Shown here piece after piece: positions 31,860-40,474 of a stretch of DNA of 44,023 nucleotides; the first letter of the stretch is position 1, and the number at the start of each line of letters is the position of its first letter. Under the pieces are notes generated by a model. That model saw nothing but the letters and a program-made list of their open reading frames with translations, ran no database searches and was not told where the DNA came from. The position numbers and the translations under genes were made by a program. The stretch comes from Chloroflexota bacterium (GTDB taxonomy: Bacteria; Chloroflexota; Dehalococcoidia; Lucifugimonadales; UBA3495), in the NCBI GenBank assembly GCA_009840135.1, contig VXOH01000019.1, forward strand, positions 1-44,023, given 5' to 3'.

Positions 31860-34151
31860 ATGACTACGGCTTATTCCGTCATCGGTCAGCCCATAGTTCG
31901 GGGCGAGGGGCCGGAGAAAGTGTCCGGCCAGTCCGTTTACGCTTCCGATGTCAACCTGCCGGGGATGCTGTGGGGCAAGATTCTGCGCAGTCCCCTGCCC
32001 TACGCCCGCATCGTAAGCATTGACACTTCCCGGGCCGAAGCCCTGCCCGGCGTCCATGCCGTCATTACCGGACAGGACATCCCCGACCGGCGGGTGGGCC
32101 GCCTGCTGCGGGATTGCCCCGTGCTGTGTAAGGACCGGGTGCTTTTCGTGGGCGACAAGGTGGCTGCCGTGGCCGCCGATGACCCGGACGTGGCCGAAGA
32201 GGCCCTGCTGCTGATTGACGTGGAGTACGAAGACCTTAACCCCGTATTCGACCCGGAAGAGGCCATGACCGGTGATGCTCCGACCCTGCACGAAGGAATG
32301 GAGTCCTATCCGGGGCTGCCCCAGCCGCCGTCGGGCATCAACAACGTTTTCGCCCACAACGTTTGGGACAAGGGCGACATAGAGCAGGGGTTCGCCGAAT
32401 CGGACCTGATATTCGAGCACACCTTCACCACCCAGCTGCACCACCAGGCCTACCTGGAACCCCATGCCTGCGTGGTGGACATTGACGACGCGGGGCGGGT
32501 GCAGGTCTGGGCCTGTAACAAGGGGCCCTTCATGCTGCGAGAGCAGCTTTCCAAGGTGTGGGACATGCCCGAAGCCAACATCCTGGTCAACCCCACCAAC
32601 ATCGGCGGCGACTTCGGGGGCAAGGGTTCCTTCATGGACATTCCCCTGTGCTACTACCTTGCCCAGGCGTCCGGCCGTCCTGTGAAGATGGTCATGGACT
32701 ACGTGCAGGAACTGATGGCGGGCAACCCCCGCCATCCCGCCACCATCACCATCAAGACGGGCATGAAGAGCGATGGCCGCATCTGGGCGCGGCAGGCCCG
32801 CTGCGTTTTCAACAGCGGCGCCTACGGGGCCTTCAAGCCCCGGGTCCATCTGCGGGGCGCCGACCACAGTGGCGGCCCCTACCGGATACCCCACGTTCAC
32901 ATTGACAGCTACATGGTCTATACCAACAACATACCCTGCGGCCACATGCGCGCCCCGGCCAAGCCCCAGGTGGCCTTTGCCGTGGAGTCGCACATGGACC
33001 TGATTGCCCGGGAGATGGGGATGGACCCCTACGAGTTCCGGATGCTGAACGTTTTGCAGGACGGAGACAGCAATCCCGTTGGCGAGGAGTGGGTGAACAT
33101 CCGTGCCGGAGAGGTTCTTCAAAAGGCCGCTGAAGCCTCGGGATGGGATCAACCCAAGGCCCCTAACAAAGGCCGGGGCATCTCCATCTCCGACCAGCCT
33201 CCCGGTTCGGGCATGTCGTCTGCTGAGGTCCGCATGGACGCCGAGGGCCGGGCTACGCTGCTCATGTCCCTGTGGGACACGGGCACCGGCGCCCACACCG
33301 TCCTGCGCCAGATGGTGTCCGAGACCCTGACCATCCCCATCGAAGATGTGGGCGTGGTAATCCGCGACACCGACGCCGTGGGGTTCGAGTCGGGCCCCGG
33401 GGGCAGCCGCGTAACCTACACTTCCGGCCAGTCCACCGTGGGCGCCGCAGAAGACCTGAAGGAGCAGTTGACCGTCCTTGCCGCCGAGTACATGGGCGCC
33501 TCGGCGGACGCCGTTACTTTGGAAGCCGGCCGGTTCACCACTGCACCCGCTCATGGTGAGCCTGTCGAACCAGCCACCACGTCCTTCGACAGGCTCAGGA
33601 CGAGCGGACAAAGGAGTATGGCGCTGAAGGACGTGGCGGCCCAGGCCGTCACCGCCCTGGGCGACGACCTGGTGGCCGAGAATACCTACACTTCGCCCCC
33701 GTCCCACTACACGTCCTACTGCGCCCAGGTGGCTGAGGTGGAGGTAGACCCGGAGACGGGAGAGGTCAGAGTCACCAGGTTCATCACCGCCCACGACGTG
33801 GGTATGGTGTTGAATCCCCTGTTTCACCAGGGCCAGATAGAGGGCGGCGTCATCCAGGGCCTGGGCTATGCCCTGATGGAGGAGATGGAAACGGAAGAGG
33901 GCCGCATCGCCAACCTGAGCCTGGGCGACTACAAGATCCCCACCATAAAGGACGTTCCCGAACTGGTAACGGTGCTGCTGGAGGACGGCGGCGGCCCCGC
34001 CCCCTTCGAAAGCAAGGGCATCGGCGAAAGCAGCAACACTCCGGTAGCCGCGGCCATAGCCAACGCGGTACAGGACGCCATAGGGGCCCCGGTAATGCAA
34101 CTGCCGGTGACTGCGGAGCGGGTATTAAGGGTGATTAAGGGGCGGAGGTAG
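31860..34151 (+). CDS. Xanthine dehydrogenase-family molybdopterin-binding subunit (CoxL-like)
   Basis: 763 residues, the size of large Mo subunits of xanthine, aldehyde or CO dehydrogenases that hydroxylate carbon with water-derived oxygen. Visible are the Mo-cofactor region IGGDFGGKG near residue 249, GHMRAPAKPQVAFAVESHMD and the C-terminal catalytic Glu region GIGESSNTPVAAAIANAV near 720. No CO dehydrogenase active-site Cys loop is evident. The FAD and 2Fe-2S subunit genes are absent nearby, so it must draw electron partners from elsewhere. Residues about 563-583 derive from an inserted repeat (33547-33607). GAGAGG precedes the ATG. Confidence 0.92.
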   Translation: MTTAYSVIGQPIVRGEGPEKVSGQSVYASDVNLPGMLWGKILRSPLPYARIVSIDTSRAEALPGVHAVITGQDIPDRRVGRLLRDCPVLCKDRVLFVGDKVAAVAADDPDVAEEALLLIDVEYEDLNPVFDPEEAMTGDAPTLHEGMESYPGLPQPPSGINNVFAHNVWDKGDIEQGFAESDLIFEHTFTTQLHHQAYLEPHACVVDIDDAGRVQVWACNKGPFMLREQLSKVWDMPEANILVNPTNIGGDFGGKGSFMDIPLCYYLAQASGRPVKMVMDYVQELMAGNPRHPATITIKTGMKSDGRIWARQARCVFNSGAYGAFKPRVHLRGADHSGGPYRIPHVHIDSYMVYTNNIPCGHMRAPAKPQVAFAVESHMDLIAREMGMDPYEFRMLNVLQDGDSNPVGEEWVNIRAGEVLQKAAEASGWDQPKAPNKGRGISISDQPPGSGMSSAEVRMDAEGRATLLMSLWDTGTGAHTVLRQMVSETLTIPIEDVGVVIRDTDAVGFESGPGGSRVTYTSGQSTVGAAEDLKEQLTVLAAEYMGASADAVTLEAGRFTTAPAHGEPVEPATTSFDRLRTSGQRSMALKDVAAQAVTALGDDLVAENTYTSPPSHYTSYCAQVAEVEVDPETGEVRVTRFITAHDVGMVLNPLFHQGQIEGGVIQGLGYALMEEMETEEGRIANLSLGDYKIPTIKDVPELVTVLLEDGGGPAPFESKGIGESSNTPVAAAIANAVQDAIGAPVMQLPVTAERVLRVIKGRR
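33547..33607. repeat. REP-like inverted repeat inside the molybdopterin subunit gene
   Basis: CCGCTC at the left and GAGCGG at the right enclose TGAGCCTGTCGAA and its reverse complement TTCGACAGGCTCA around a short spacer. It stays in frame and encodes SFDRLRTSG on its right arm. A related half copy is in the gene at 41832. Confidence 0.82.
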
Positions 34152-34228
34152 GAGTATCGTTATGCTAGGGATTCCAATTGCCGGCGCGTGCGATAGAATT
34201 GTGGCATATCAACATTTTGGGGAGACCT

Positions 34229-34615
34229 ATGACCGCCACCAGCCATGTTAAAGAGATATTCGACGACGCCCGATTCATGCATACAGAAGCCCTGGAGCGA
34301 CTCGCCGCCGGCGACCTTCGGGATGCGGCCGAAAAGGCGTGGTGCGCCACCAAGCGGGCCACCATAGCCCTGATACTGGCCCGCACCGGACGGGAACCAA
34401 CTACGACCACCCAAACCTCCGGTGGCCTGCGAGTGCTGGCCAGGAACGACGAGCGCTACCGGTCGCTACGTCAGCGGTATGCCATCTGCATTTCCGAGTT
34501 GCACTCCAGCTGTTTCTATGACAACCACTGCGAACCGGAGGAGCTGATCATCGAAGTAATTCACGAAACCGCCCAATACATCCAGGACGCCGAGGCGCTG
34601 GCGTCGGAAGGGTGA
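34229..34615 (+). CDS. HEPN/PaREP1-like small helical protein
   Basis: 128 residues from the ATG at 34229; a longer frame upstream contains no ribosome site. It is all-helical in appearance: LERLAAGDLRDAAEKAWCATKRATIALILARTG, given here in parts, LERLAAGDLRDAAEKAWCAT then RATIALILARTG, and SELHSSCFYDN, resembling PaREP1/HEPN-type proteins. A canonical Rx4-6H ribonuclease motif is not evident (Arg83 to His92 is spaced eight), so nuclease activity is doubtful. It ends one base before the ATPase ATG, making a coupled operon with it and the HNH gene. TAGAAT (34194-34199) may be the -10 box. Confidence 0.6.
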   Translation: MTATSHVKEIFDDARFMHTEALERLAAGDLRDAAEKAWCATKRATIALILARTGREPTTTTQTSGGLRVLARNDERYRSLRQRYAICISELHSSCFYDNHCEPEELIIEVIHETAQYIQDAEALASEG

Positions 34616-34616
34616 T

Positions 34617-36047
34617 ATGCACCTGACGGGAATAAAGCTGGGCAACGTACCGCCCTTTACTGACCCGATTACACTGAAGTTCGATGAACGGGTTAATGTG
34701 TTTATTGGGCCAAATGCTTCGGGGAAGAGTACGTTGTTGCAGGTGTTGGAGAACCATTTCGGAGGGAATGATAAAAGCGGCAAACGGCCAATCGCTGGGG
34801 TACGCTCACATTTGTCGCTTTGCGACTACGAGAGCTTCAATATATGGACAGGGTCGGATGACCCGGATTGGTCAACGCGCAATTATTTGTCGGCAGACGA
34901 AGAGTGGGTTGGTACTAGGGAAAAACGGAGGGGAAATGCGAATGCTCCTCCTGTGATAGTGATTGGCACAGCCCGGGAGGGACTGCCAGGAATCTCCAAC
35001 CAGCCAGATACTGGGGATTTTGGCGAAACGGCTGGGGAGATTCTGGCAGGCCCGTTTAGCGGTTCACGTACCATGGCCGGGGGCGATTTACTTGGGAAAG
35101 AACTTCGTACATTGGGCGATGAAATTTCTGGGAATGGAGGGGAGGCTCCTTACAGAAAGCTACGTTTCTTGGAAGATGCGGAAGTCTTGGCCGATGCTTG
35201 CAGCCTGCAAGTCTGCCAGGAGGTAGTTCGTGAAGCGAGGTCGCATAACTATATCCCTGATATCCACTCTCCGAACATCCTCCTAGACCCACACGCTGAG
35301 CCCAGTGAAATAAATGTCTTGCGCCGTAGGGGAATAAACACTACCGACCAGCGCAATTTTGCCACCCTTTCTTCCGCAGAACAGCCCGCCAAATCCTTCT
35401 ATAGGGAAGGCGAAGATCTGCCTATATACCTGGGCCACCTGAGCTCCGGCACCGAAGGGACCCTTCTGTGGATACGTTGGCTGGCGCTTCAATTGGTTTA
35501 CCACTATGAATTCCAGGAAGGCTGGCACGAAAAACCTGCCATCCTACTTATAGACGAAATCGAAAACCACCTGCATCCCACTTGGCAGCGGCGTGTGATT
35601 CCGGCGTTGCTGGAGCATTTCCCCGGGTTGCAGATTTTTGCTACCACCCATTCTCCTTTCGTGGTGGCGGGGTTGAAGGCGGGGCAGGTGCATGTGTTGA
35701 AGCGGGACGAGAAAGGTGTGGTAACTGCCTCGACCGAGCAGCGGGACGTTGTTGGGTGGACGATGGATGAGATTCTTCGGGGGATGATGGGGGTGGATGA
35801 CCCGACGGATGAATATACAGCAAAAGCGGCTATGGAGTTGCGGGGGCTGCGTAACGAAGGACCCAGGGCGGATGAAAAGGCTGAAGAGGCTCGTCAGCAG
35901 AGGATGCTGGAACTGCGGGCAATGGTTGATAGAGACCTGCTGGCTGGCGGCCCGATGGCAGCCCAACGGGAGCAATTTGAGCAGCAATTCGCTGAAGCCC
36001 TGGAAAACTACAGCCGGACTCAAGACCTGGAACAGGAAAACCACTGA
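34617..36047 (+). CDS. PtuA-like AAA/ABC-type ATPase (Septu-like)
   Basis: 476 residues of an SMC/OLD-type ATPase. Walker A is GPNASGKST at 31-39, an ABC-type signature LSSGTEGT at 275-282, Walker B ILLIDEIENHLHP at 309-321, and the switch His345 in TTHSP. The C-terminal part (about 390-476) is helical, with no TOPRIM domain, unlike OLD and Gabija GajA, and matches PtuA of Septu systems. GC is lower than the flanks. It is followed within two bases by an HNH gene, the Septu partner order. Its likely role is sensing an invader and gating the HNH nuclease. Confidence 0.82.
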   Translation: MHLTGIKLGNVPPFTDPITLKFDERVNVFIGPNASGKSTLLQVLENHFGGNDKSGKRPIAGVRSHLSLCDYESFNIWTGSDDPDWSTRNYLSADEEWVGTREKRRGNANAPPVIVIGTAREGLPGISNQPDTGDFGETAGEILAGPFSGSRTMAGGDLLGKELRTLGDEISGNGGEAPYRKLRFLEDAEVLADACSLQVCQEVVREARSHNYIPDIHSPNILLDPHAEPSEINVLRRRGINTTDQRNFATLSSAEQPAKSFYREGEDLPIYLGHLSSGTEGTLLWIRWLALQLVYHYEFQEGWHEKPAILLIDEIENHLHPTWQRRVIPALLEHFPGLQIFATTHSPFVVAGLKAGQVHVLKRDEKGVVTASTEQRDVVGWTMDEILRGMMGVDDPTDEYTAKAAMELRGLRNEGPRADEKAEEARQQRMLELRAMVDRDLLAGGPMAAQREQFEQQFAEALENYSRTQDLEQENH

Positions 36048-36049
36048 CA

Positions 36050-36793
36050 ATGCATTCTGTATCCCGCTCCCCCGAGCCTGACTACTGGGAGCAACTGAAA
36101 GCAAATAACCAGCGCTGGGAAGACCTTGAAGGCCCCGAAAGAGTTCAAATAAGGGACTCGCTGGTCGAGGATTTTGGTCCTGTTTGCGCCTATTGTGAAC
36201 GACCTTGCGTGTCACCTACTCCCACTCATGATAGTCCCGATGAAGAGACTGTTGACCATTTTCGGCCCCGGTCACTTTTTCATCACCTATCATTCGACTG
36301 GTTTAATCTCATCTACGCTTGCCATCGTTGTAACCAGAGCAAGAACAATCAGTGGCCCGGCAACGATGACGAATCAGTCAATCAAGCGCTGGTTAGCCTT
36401 TTCCCTGGCAGGTACACTCCGCCTCATGAATACGTTAATCCCAACTGGGCTGTTGGGGAAAAGCATGTGAGAGAATACTTTGCATTTAATGTTGACACCG
36501 GCGAAATGACTCCTTCAGAGGAACTGGACGCATTTGAATGGTCTGTAGCTTACCGGACTATCCGTGATATTGACCTGAACGACTACTCAAACGAATCACC
36601 CGGAGAAAATTCGCCTGCTCACCTATGGAATCGGCGCCGAAATCACCTGAACTTTCTGGCAAGTCAACTCAACCAAATTGATGACATTACCGCCCAAATC
36701 AGCATAGTCCACCAATTTACAATGCCTGACAAACCCTATTCCAGCTTCATTTCGGCCTGGGTGAACGAGCGATTTGGTTCTATGCCCCAGTAA
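36050..36793 (+). CDS. PtuB-like HNH endonuclease (Septu-like)
   Basis: 247 residues. The HNH/zinc site is complete: CAYC (46-49), then the catalytic VDHFRPRS (68-75, His70), NLIYACHRCNQSKNNQWP (86-103) with CHRC at 91-94, Asn95 and Lys98. This pattern is that of the TIGR02646-type nuclease, including retron Ec78 and Septu PtuB. The region after residue 110 is helical with no other domain. It starts two bases after the ATPase stop. It probably degrades nucleic acid on activation. No reverse transcriptase is nearby, so it is not part of a retron. Confidence 0.85.
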   Translation: MHSVSRSPEPDYWEQLKANNQRWEDLEGPERVQIRDSLVEDFGPVCAYCERPCVSPTPTHDSPDEETVDHFRPRSLFHHLSFDWFNLIYACHRCNQSKNNQWPGNDDESVNQALVSLFPGRYTPPHEYVNPNWAVGEKHVREYFAFNVDTGEMTPSEELDAFEWSVAYRTIRDIDLNDYSNESPGENSPAHLWNRRRNHLNFLASQLNQIDDITAQISIVHQFTMPDKPYSSFISAWVNERFGSMPQ

Positions 36794-36802
36794 CTAGCAA
36801 AA

Positions 36803-36831
36803 TTGCAACTCCCTCCAGAGCGGTTTAGAAT
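36803..36831 (+). promoter_or_regulatory. Promoter for the VOC-family gene
   Basis: TTGCAA (36803-36808), 17-base spacer, TAGAAT (36826-36831). AGGAGGAAC follows before the ATG at 36865, so the VOC gene has its own start after the HNH gene. Confidence 0.6.
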
Positions 36832-36864
36832 AGGTGCCAAACTAAAAATCCAGGAGGAACAACA

Positions 36865-37350
36865 ATGCCGCAAACTACCGGACTGGGCCACGTTGGCATT
36901 TATGCCGACGATTTTATGAAGCAGCGGGACTTTTACAACCGCGTTATCGGCCTGCAGATTGCCGATGAGAACATGGAGCGGGGCATGTGCTTCATGTCTT
37001 CCGACCCCGTGTCCGAGCACCACGAGTTTGTGATTATGAAGGGCCGCGAGGCCACCGAGGAGACCAGGACCATCCAGCAAATCTCCTTCAAGGTGCCCAC
37101 CATCCAGGATATGCGGGAGTACAAGGAGGCCCTGGAAGCCGAGGACATCACCATCGAGCGCATTGTCAGCCACGGCAACGCCTTTGGCATGTACTTCTTC
37201 GATCCGGAAGGCAACCGGGTGGAACTGTACTACCGCACCGGCTTCCCTGTCCCCCAGCCCCACGGCGACGCTATTGACCTGGGCCGCACCGACGAGGAAC
37301 TGCTGGCGGACGCTCGCCACCTGCTGATGACCAAGGAACCCACCAAGTAA
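36865..37350 (+). CDS. VOC-family protein (glyoxalase / extradiol dioxygenase-like)
   Basis: 161 residues with the two beta-alpha-beta-beta-beta modules of the vicinal oxygen chelate fold. Candidate metal ligands are His9 in GLGHVGIY, His in SEHHEFV and Glu in GNRVELYY, with HGNAFGMYFFDPEGN before the last. This fits a small single-domain dioxygenase or isomerase of the catechol 2,3-dioxygenase type. It is under its own promoter with a strong AGGAGG. The downstream alpha/beta hydrolase and FAH-family genes suggest an aromatic breakdown context, by inference. Confidence 0.88.
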   Translation: MPQTTGLGHVGIYADDFMKQRDFYNRVIGLQIADENMERGMCFMSSDPVSEHHEFVIMKGREATEETRTIQQISFKVPTIQDMREYKEALEAEDITIERIVSHGNAFGMYFFDPEGNRVELYYRTGFPVPQPHGDAIDLGRTDEELLADARHLLMTKEPTK

Positions 37351-37421
37351 CGGGCGTTACGCTGCAGCCGTTCGAGGTTAAGGGGAATGCCCTCCCTTAT
37401 ATCCGCCATACCCGCGACACC

Positions 37422-37449
37422 GTAGGGGCGCATGGCCATGCGCCCCTAC
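37422..37449. repeat. Perfect 28-base palindrome, GTAGGGGC family
   Basis: Starts GTAGGGGCGCATGG followed directly by its reverse complement. It has the same borders as 31788-31815 with a different core, and lies between the VOC and hydrolase genes. Confidence 0.85.
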
Positions 37450-37531
37450 CCGCCCTACAGGTCACGCCCCATGCCAGCCTTCCCCAATCAATGGGCAAGG
37501 AATTATTGAGACAGTTTCCAAGGTAACAACC

Positions 37532-38716
37532 ATGCTCAAGCGCCTTGGCAGCGCCATAATCAGGTTCTTCGGCAGGCTGGCCTACCGTATCTACATTTTG
37601 GCGGGTCTTCTGCTGGTGACGGTGGTGGTCTTGTTCACCGTGTTTCCCCAGTTGCCCACGGGCTTCCACACCGCCCTCTTTGTGACGCAGGTGTTGAACG
37701 TCCCAGTCAAGCCCCAGGCGTGGTTCACCCAGGCGCCGGTGCGGGAAGAAATCACCTACGAACGTCCGGACCAACTGGGGCAGGCCGACGTTTACCATAT
37801 TCCCGACGGCAAACGGAGGGCGGCCTTGCTGGTTTTCCTGGGCGCCAACGCCGCCGGTCGGGACGACCGGGATGTGGTGAACTTCGGCAACGCCCTGGCC
37901 CGGGCCGGCTACGTGCCCATGTTCAGCTGGTCGCCCACCATGGGCCTGCAGAACAATGTGGACCCCGCCGAGGTTGAGAACCTGGTTTTGGCCTTTCAGC
38001 ACCTGCGGGGACTGGAATACGTGGACCCGGACCGGGTTGGCATGGCCGGTTTCTCCGTTGGCGGTTCCTTTGTGATGGTCGCCGCCTCCGACCCCCGCAT
38101 TCGCGACGACGTACATTTCGTCAATGCCTTCGGCGCGTATTACGACGCCCGGGATTTCTTTGTCCAGATTGCCAGCAACACCAAGCGTTCGGGCGACAGG
38201 GTGGAGCCCTGGGACGTGGACAGGCTTACCCGCCGGGTCTTCGTCAACGAGTTAATCGAAGTGGCCCCGACCGAACAGGAGCGAAACGTCCTGACCCGTC
38301 GGTTCGTGGACAACGCCGAAGTATCCCAGGCGGAGGTGGACGGGTTGGACGGCGCCGCCAAATTATCCCGCCGCTTGCTGGACGGGACGGATCCGGCGGA
38401 AGCTGAACTATTGCTGAACCAGATGCCGTCGGATTTCCTCAAAGAACTGGATGGCATTTCTCCCAGCAACCACATCGAAAACTACAACAACCGTCTACTC
38501 ATCATGCACGATGTGGGCGACCCGCTTATCCCCGTGGGCGAATCCCGTCGCCTGGTGGAAACCCTGCGAAGCCAGGGCCGCCAGGACCTGCGCTACACCG
38601 AAACCGAAATATTCGAGCACGTCCGACCCGGCGCCGACCTGCAACTGTGGCCCCTGATCAAGGGCGCCAGCAAGCTCTACGCCCACATGTACGGCGTCCT
38701 TCGCATGGCCGCCTGA
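37532..38716 (+). CDS. Alpha/beta hydrolase with N-terminal membrane anchor
   Basis: 394 residues. A single hydrophobic segment (about residues 20-45, with YILAGLLLVTVVVLF) anchors the protein, and the catalytic domain would face the outside. The nucleophile elbow is GFSVGG at 173-178 (Ser175). Candidate acid and base are Asp in HDVGDPLIPV and His in FEHVRPG. The overall form is that of dienelactone-hydrolase-like or esterase enzymes. No good ribosome site precedes the ATG at 37532. Substrate unknown. Confidence 0.82.
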   Translation: MLKRLGSAIIRFFGRLAYRIYILAGLLLVTVVVLFTVFPQLPTGFHTALFVTQVLNVPVKPQAWFTQAPVREEITYERPDQLGQADVYHIPDGKRRAALLVFLGANAAGRDDRDVVNFGNALARAGYVPMFSWSPTMGLQNNVDPAEVENLVLAFQHLRGLEYVDPDRVGMAGFSVGGSFVMVAASDPRIRDDVHFVNAFGAYYDARDFFVQIASNTKRSGDRVEPWDVDRLTRRVFVNELIEVAPTEQERNVLTRRFVDNAEVSQAEVDGLDGAAKLSRRLLDGTDPAEAELLLNQMPSDFLKELDGISPSNHIENYNNRLLIMHDVGDPLIPVGESRRLVETLRSQGRQDLRYTETEIFEHVRPGADLQLWPLIKGASKLYAHMYGVLRMAA

Positions 38717-38724
38717 CCTTCTTG

Positions 38725-38795
38725 ATCCACGAATAGGCACGAATTTTCACCAATTTTCTTAATGTATTCTTGGGAATTCGTGTATATTCGTGGAT
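38725..38795. repeat. ATCCACGAAT-family hairpin
   Basis: ATCCACGAATA (38725-38735) and TATTCGTGGAT (38785-38795) are exact 11-base inverted repeats with further partial arms inside (CACGAATTT / AATTCGTG). It lies just upstream of the FAH-family ribosome site and could modulate its expression. Confidence 0.78.
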
Positions 38796-38820
38796 AAACA
38801 AGAAAAAGGAGGAGGCAGCC

Positions 38821-39603
38821 ATGATCTGGTGCCGCTTTGAACGCGAAGGCAGGGTAAGCCACGGCCGCATCGTTGACGACGAGGTGTTTGAGGTAGACGA
38901 CAGTCCCGTAAGCAACCCTACGGACACCGGCCAGACCTACGCCCTGGGCGAGGTGCGTTTGCTGGCCCCCATCATTCCGCCCATGCTGTATGCCGCCGGC
39001 CCCAACCACAACGGCCACGTGGAGGGGATGGCCGCCCGCCGGGGCGCGCCGCCCAGCTATCCCCAAATACCCGAACCCAATTTCCGCTCGGTCCATGCCC
39101 TCATCGGTACTGAAGAGAACATCGTGATTCCGGCCGACAGCGCCGGGGCAGTGCAGCCCGAGGGCCAGCTGGCGGTGGTCATCGGCAAGCACGCCCGCAA
39201 GGTAACCAGCCGCGACGAGGCCCTGGACTGTGTTTTCGGGTACACCGTCGCCAACGACATCAGCGAGCGGGTGTGGCAGGGCGGCGACCGCACCATGTTC
39301 CGGGGCAAGAGCTGTGACACCTTCAAACCCCTGGGGCCCTGGATTGTCACCGATCTGGCCCATGACGGCTTCCGCATCATCGTCCGCCACAACGGGGAAG
39401 TCTGGGAGGACTTCACGTCGGCGGAGCAGATCTGGGACGTGCCGACGTGGATTATCGAGATGAGCAAGTACACCACCATGCACCCGGGCGACGTGCTGAT
39501 GATGGGCACCCAGGGAGCCGATGGCGATATGTTCCCCGGCGACACCATCGAGGTGGAAATCAGCGGCATCGGCACCCTGCGTAACTACATCGTCGCCGAG
39601 TAG
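38821..39603 (+). CDS. Fumarylacetoacetate hydrolase-family protein
   Basis: 260 residues from the ATG at 38821, behind AGGAGGAGGC. The fold is that of FAH-family hydrolases, isomerases and decarboxylases. Landmarks are QPEGQLAVVIGKHARKV, GYTVANDISERVWQ and CDTFKPLGPWIVT. The usual metal ligands are E-x-E and a distant Asp; here Glu114 and Asp146 are present, but the second Glu is Gln116, so metal binding or reaction may differ. It lies in an organic-acid context beside the VOC protein, hydrolase and DinB genes. Confidence 0.9.
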   Translation: MIWCRFEREGRVSHGRIVDDEVFEVDDSPVSNPTDTGQTYALGEVRLLAPIIPPMLYAAGPNHNGHVEGMAARRGAPPSYPQIPEPNFRSVHALIGTEENIVIPADSAGAVQPEGQLAVVIGKHARKVTSRDEALDCVFGYTVANDISERVWQGGDRTMFRGKSCDTFKPLGPWIVTDLAHDGFRIIVRHNGEVWEDFTSAEQIWDVPTWIIEMSKYTTMHPGDVLMMGTQGADGDMFPGDTIEVEISGIGTLRNYIVAE

Positions 39604-39673
39604 GTATTTATCCACGAATGGGCGCGGACGTGAGAAGTTACGCAGTTGGCGATGTCATCCGATTGTCAAATCT

Positions 39674-39767
39674 GTCATCCTGAACGGAGTGAAGGATCTA
39701 AAATCCTTGCCGTAAGAGACGTTCCAGCCCTTTAGCATTTTAGATTCTTCGCTTCACTCAGAATGAC
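39674..39767. repeat. Imperfect inverted repeat, GTCATYCTGA family
   Basis: The left arm GTCATCCTGAACGGAGTGAA followed by GGATCTAAAAT is mirrored by ATTTTAGATTCTTCGCTTCA followed by CTCAGAATGAC. The arms are about 30 bases with several mismatches. It occupies the gap between the FAH-family and first DinB genes. Confidence 0.75.
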
Positions 39768-39848
39768 GGCTTGGGGATTGCGATAGTTTTAACCAACTAT
39801 GTAACTCCCAATCAGTAAATATTCTTGGCTCAGAAAGGGGAGAAAACA

Positions 39849-40370
39849 ATGACGGCCATGCAGGACCTTATAAAGCAGGCGTTTGAAATCAACTGGGAGT
39901 GGACGGAGCGTTACATTGACGGGTTAAGCCAGGAAGAAATCGAATACCGTCCCAACGACCAGTGCCATTCCATCGGCTTTATCCTGTGGCACTACGGTCG
40001 GGCCCTGGACCGGTGGGTGCAGTCCCGCGCCAAGGGGGAACCCCAGCTGTACGAGCAGGGCTGGGCGGAACGCCTGGGCAAGGACCCGAATCCCGACGAC
40101 GTGGGATTCGGTTACGACCTGGCGGAGTTAGGCAGCTGGCGCTGCCCCGACAAGGAGGCGCTGGTGGAGTACGCCAACGCCATGCGAAACAACACGCTGG
40201 AATACCTCTACAGCCTGGATGAGGAGTCCATGCTGAACAAGGGAGTGGTTACGCGAACGGGCGATACCATCAGCTTAGCTGCCATGTTCTTCCACCTGCT
40301 GTGGGAGGTAAACCAGCACGGCGGCCAGGCCGGCTACCTGCGGGGCATGCAGCGGGGGCTGAACCAGTAG
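39849..40370 (+). CDS. DinB-family protein, copy 1
   Basis: 173 residues from the ATG at 39849, behind AAAGGGGAGAA. The DinB four-helix bundle is indicated by HSIGFILWHYGRALDRWVQ with His48, and the late HLLWEVNQHGGQAGYLRG providing the other His ligands. Such proteins are metal-dependent thiol transferases or stress proteins of largely unknown role. It is a tandem paralogue of the gene at 40475, with the same length and strong similarity throughout. ATCCACGAAT repeats flank it on both sides (39610 and 40380). Confidence 0.88.
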   Translation: MTAMQDLIKQAFEINWEWTERYIDGLSQEEIEYRPNDQCHSIGFILWHYGRALDRWVQSRAKGEPQLYEQGWAERLGKDPNPDDVGFGYDLAELGSWRCPDKEALVEYANAMRNNTLEYLYSLDEESMLNKGVVTRTGDTISLAAMFFHLLWEVNQHGGQAGYLRGMQRGLNQ

Positions 40371-40379
40371 GGATTTTCT

Positions 40380-40455
40380 ATCCACGAATGGGCACGAATG
40401 TTCACTAATGCATGGACAATAAATCATTCGCGCTTATTCGTGCTCATTCGTGGAT
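40380..40455. repeat. ATCCACGAAT-family hairpin between the DinB genes
   Basis: ATCCACGAATGGGCACGAAT (40380-40399) pairs with ATTCGTGCTCATTCGTGGAT (40436-40455) with one or two mismatches. A matching single arm is at 39610-39625, upstream of the first DinB gene. Confidence 0.85.
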
Positions 40456-40474
40456 TTGCGGAAAAGGAGGGGCC

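Noticed and set aside
31830-34100. 756-codon minus-strand frame
   Set aside because: Antisense to the molybdopterin subunit. The sequence is rich in Gly, His and Val as expected from a high-GC shadow, with no domain and no start site.
34617-36047. OLD/Gabija-type nuclease
   Set aside because: The ATPase lacks a TOPRIM domain after the ATPase part, so it is not an OLD or GajA nuclease.
34617-36793. Retron Ec78-type system
   Set aside because: The ATPase-HNH pair matches retron effectors, but no reverse transcriptase or retron RNA is visible in the window.
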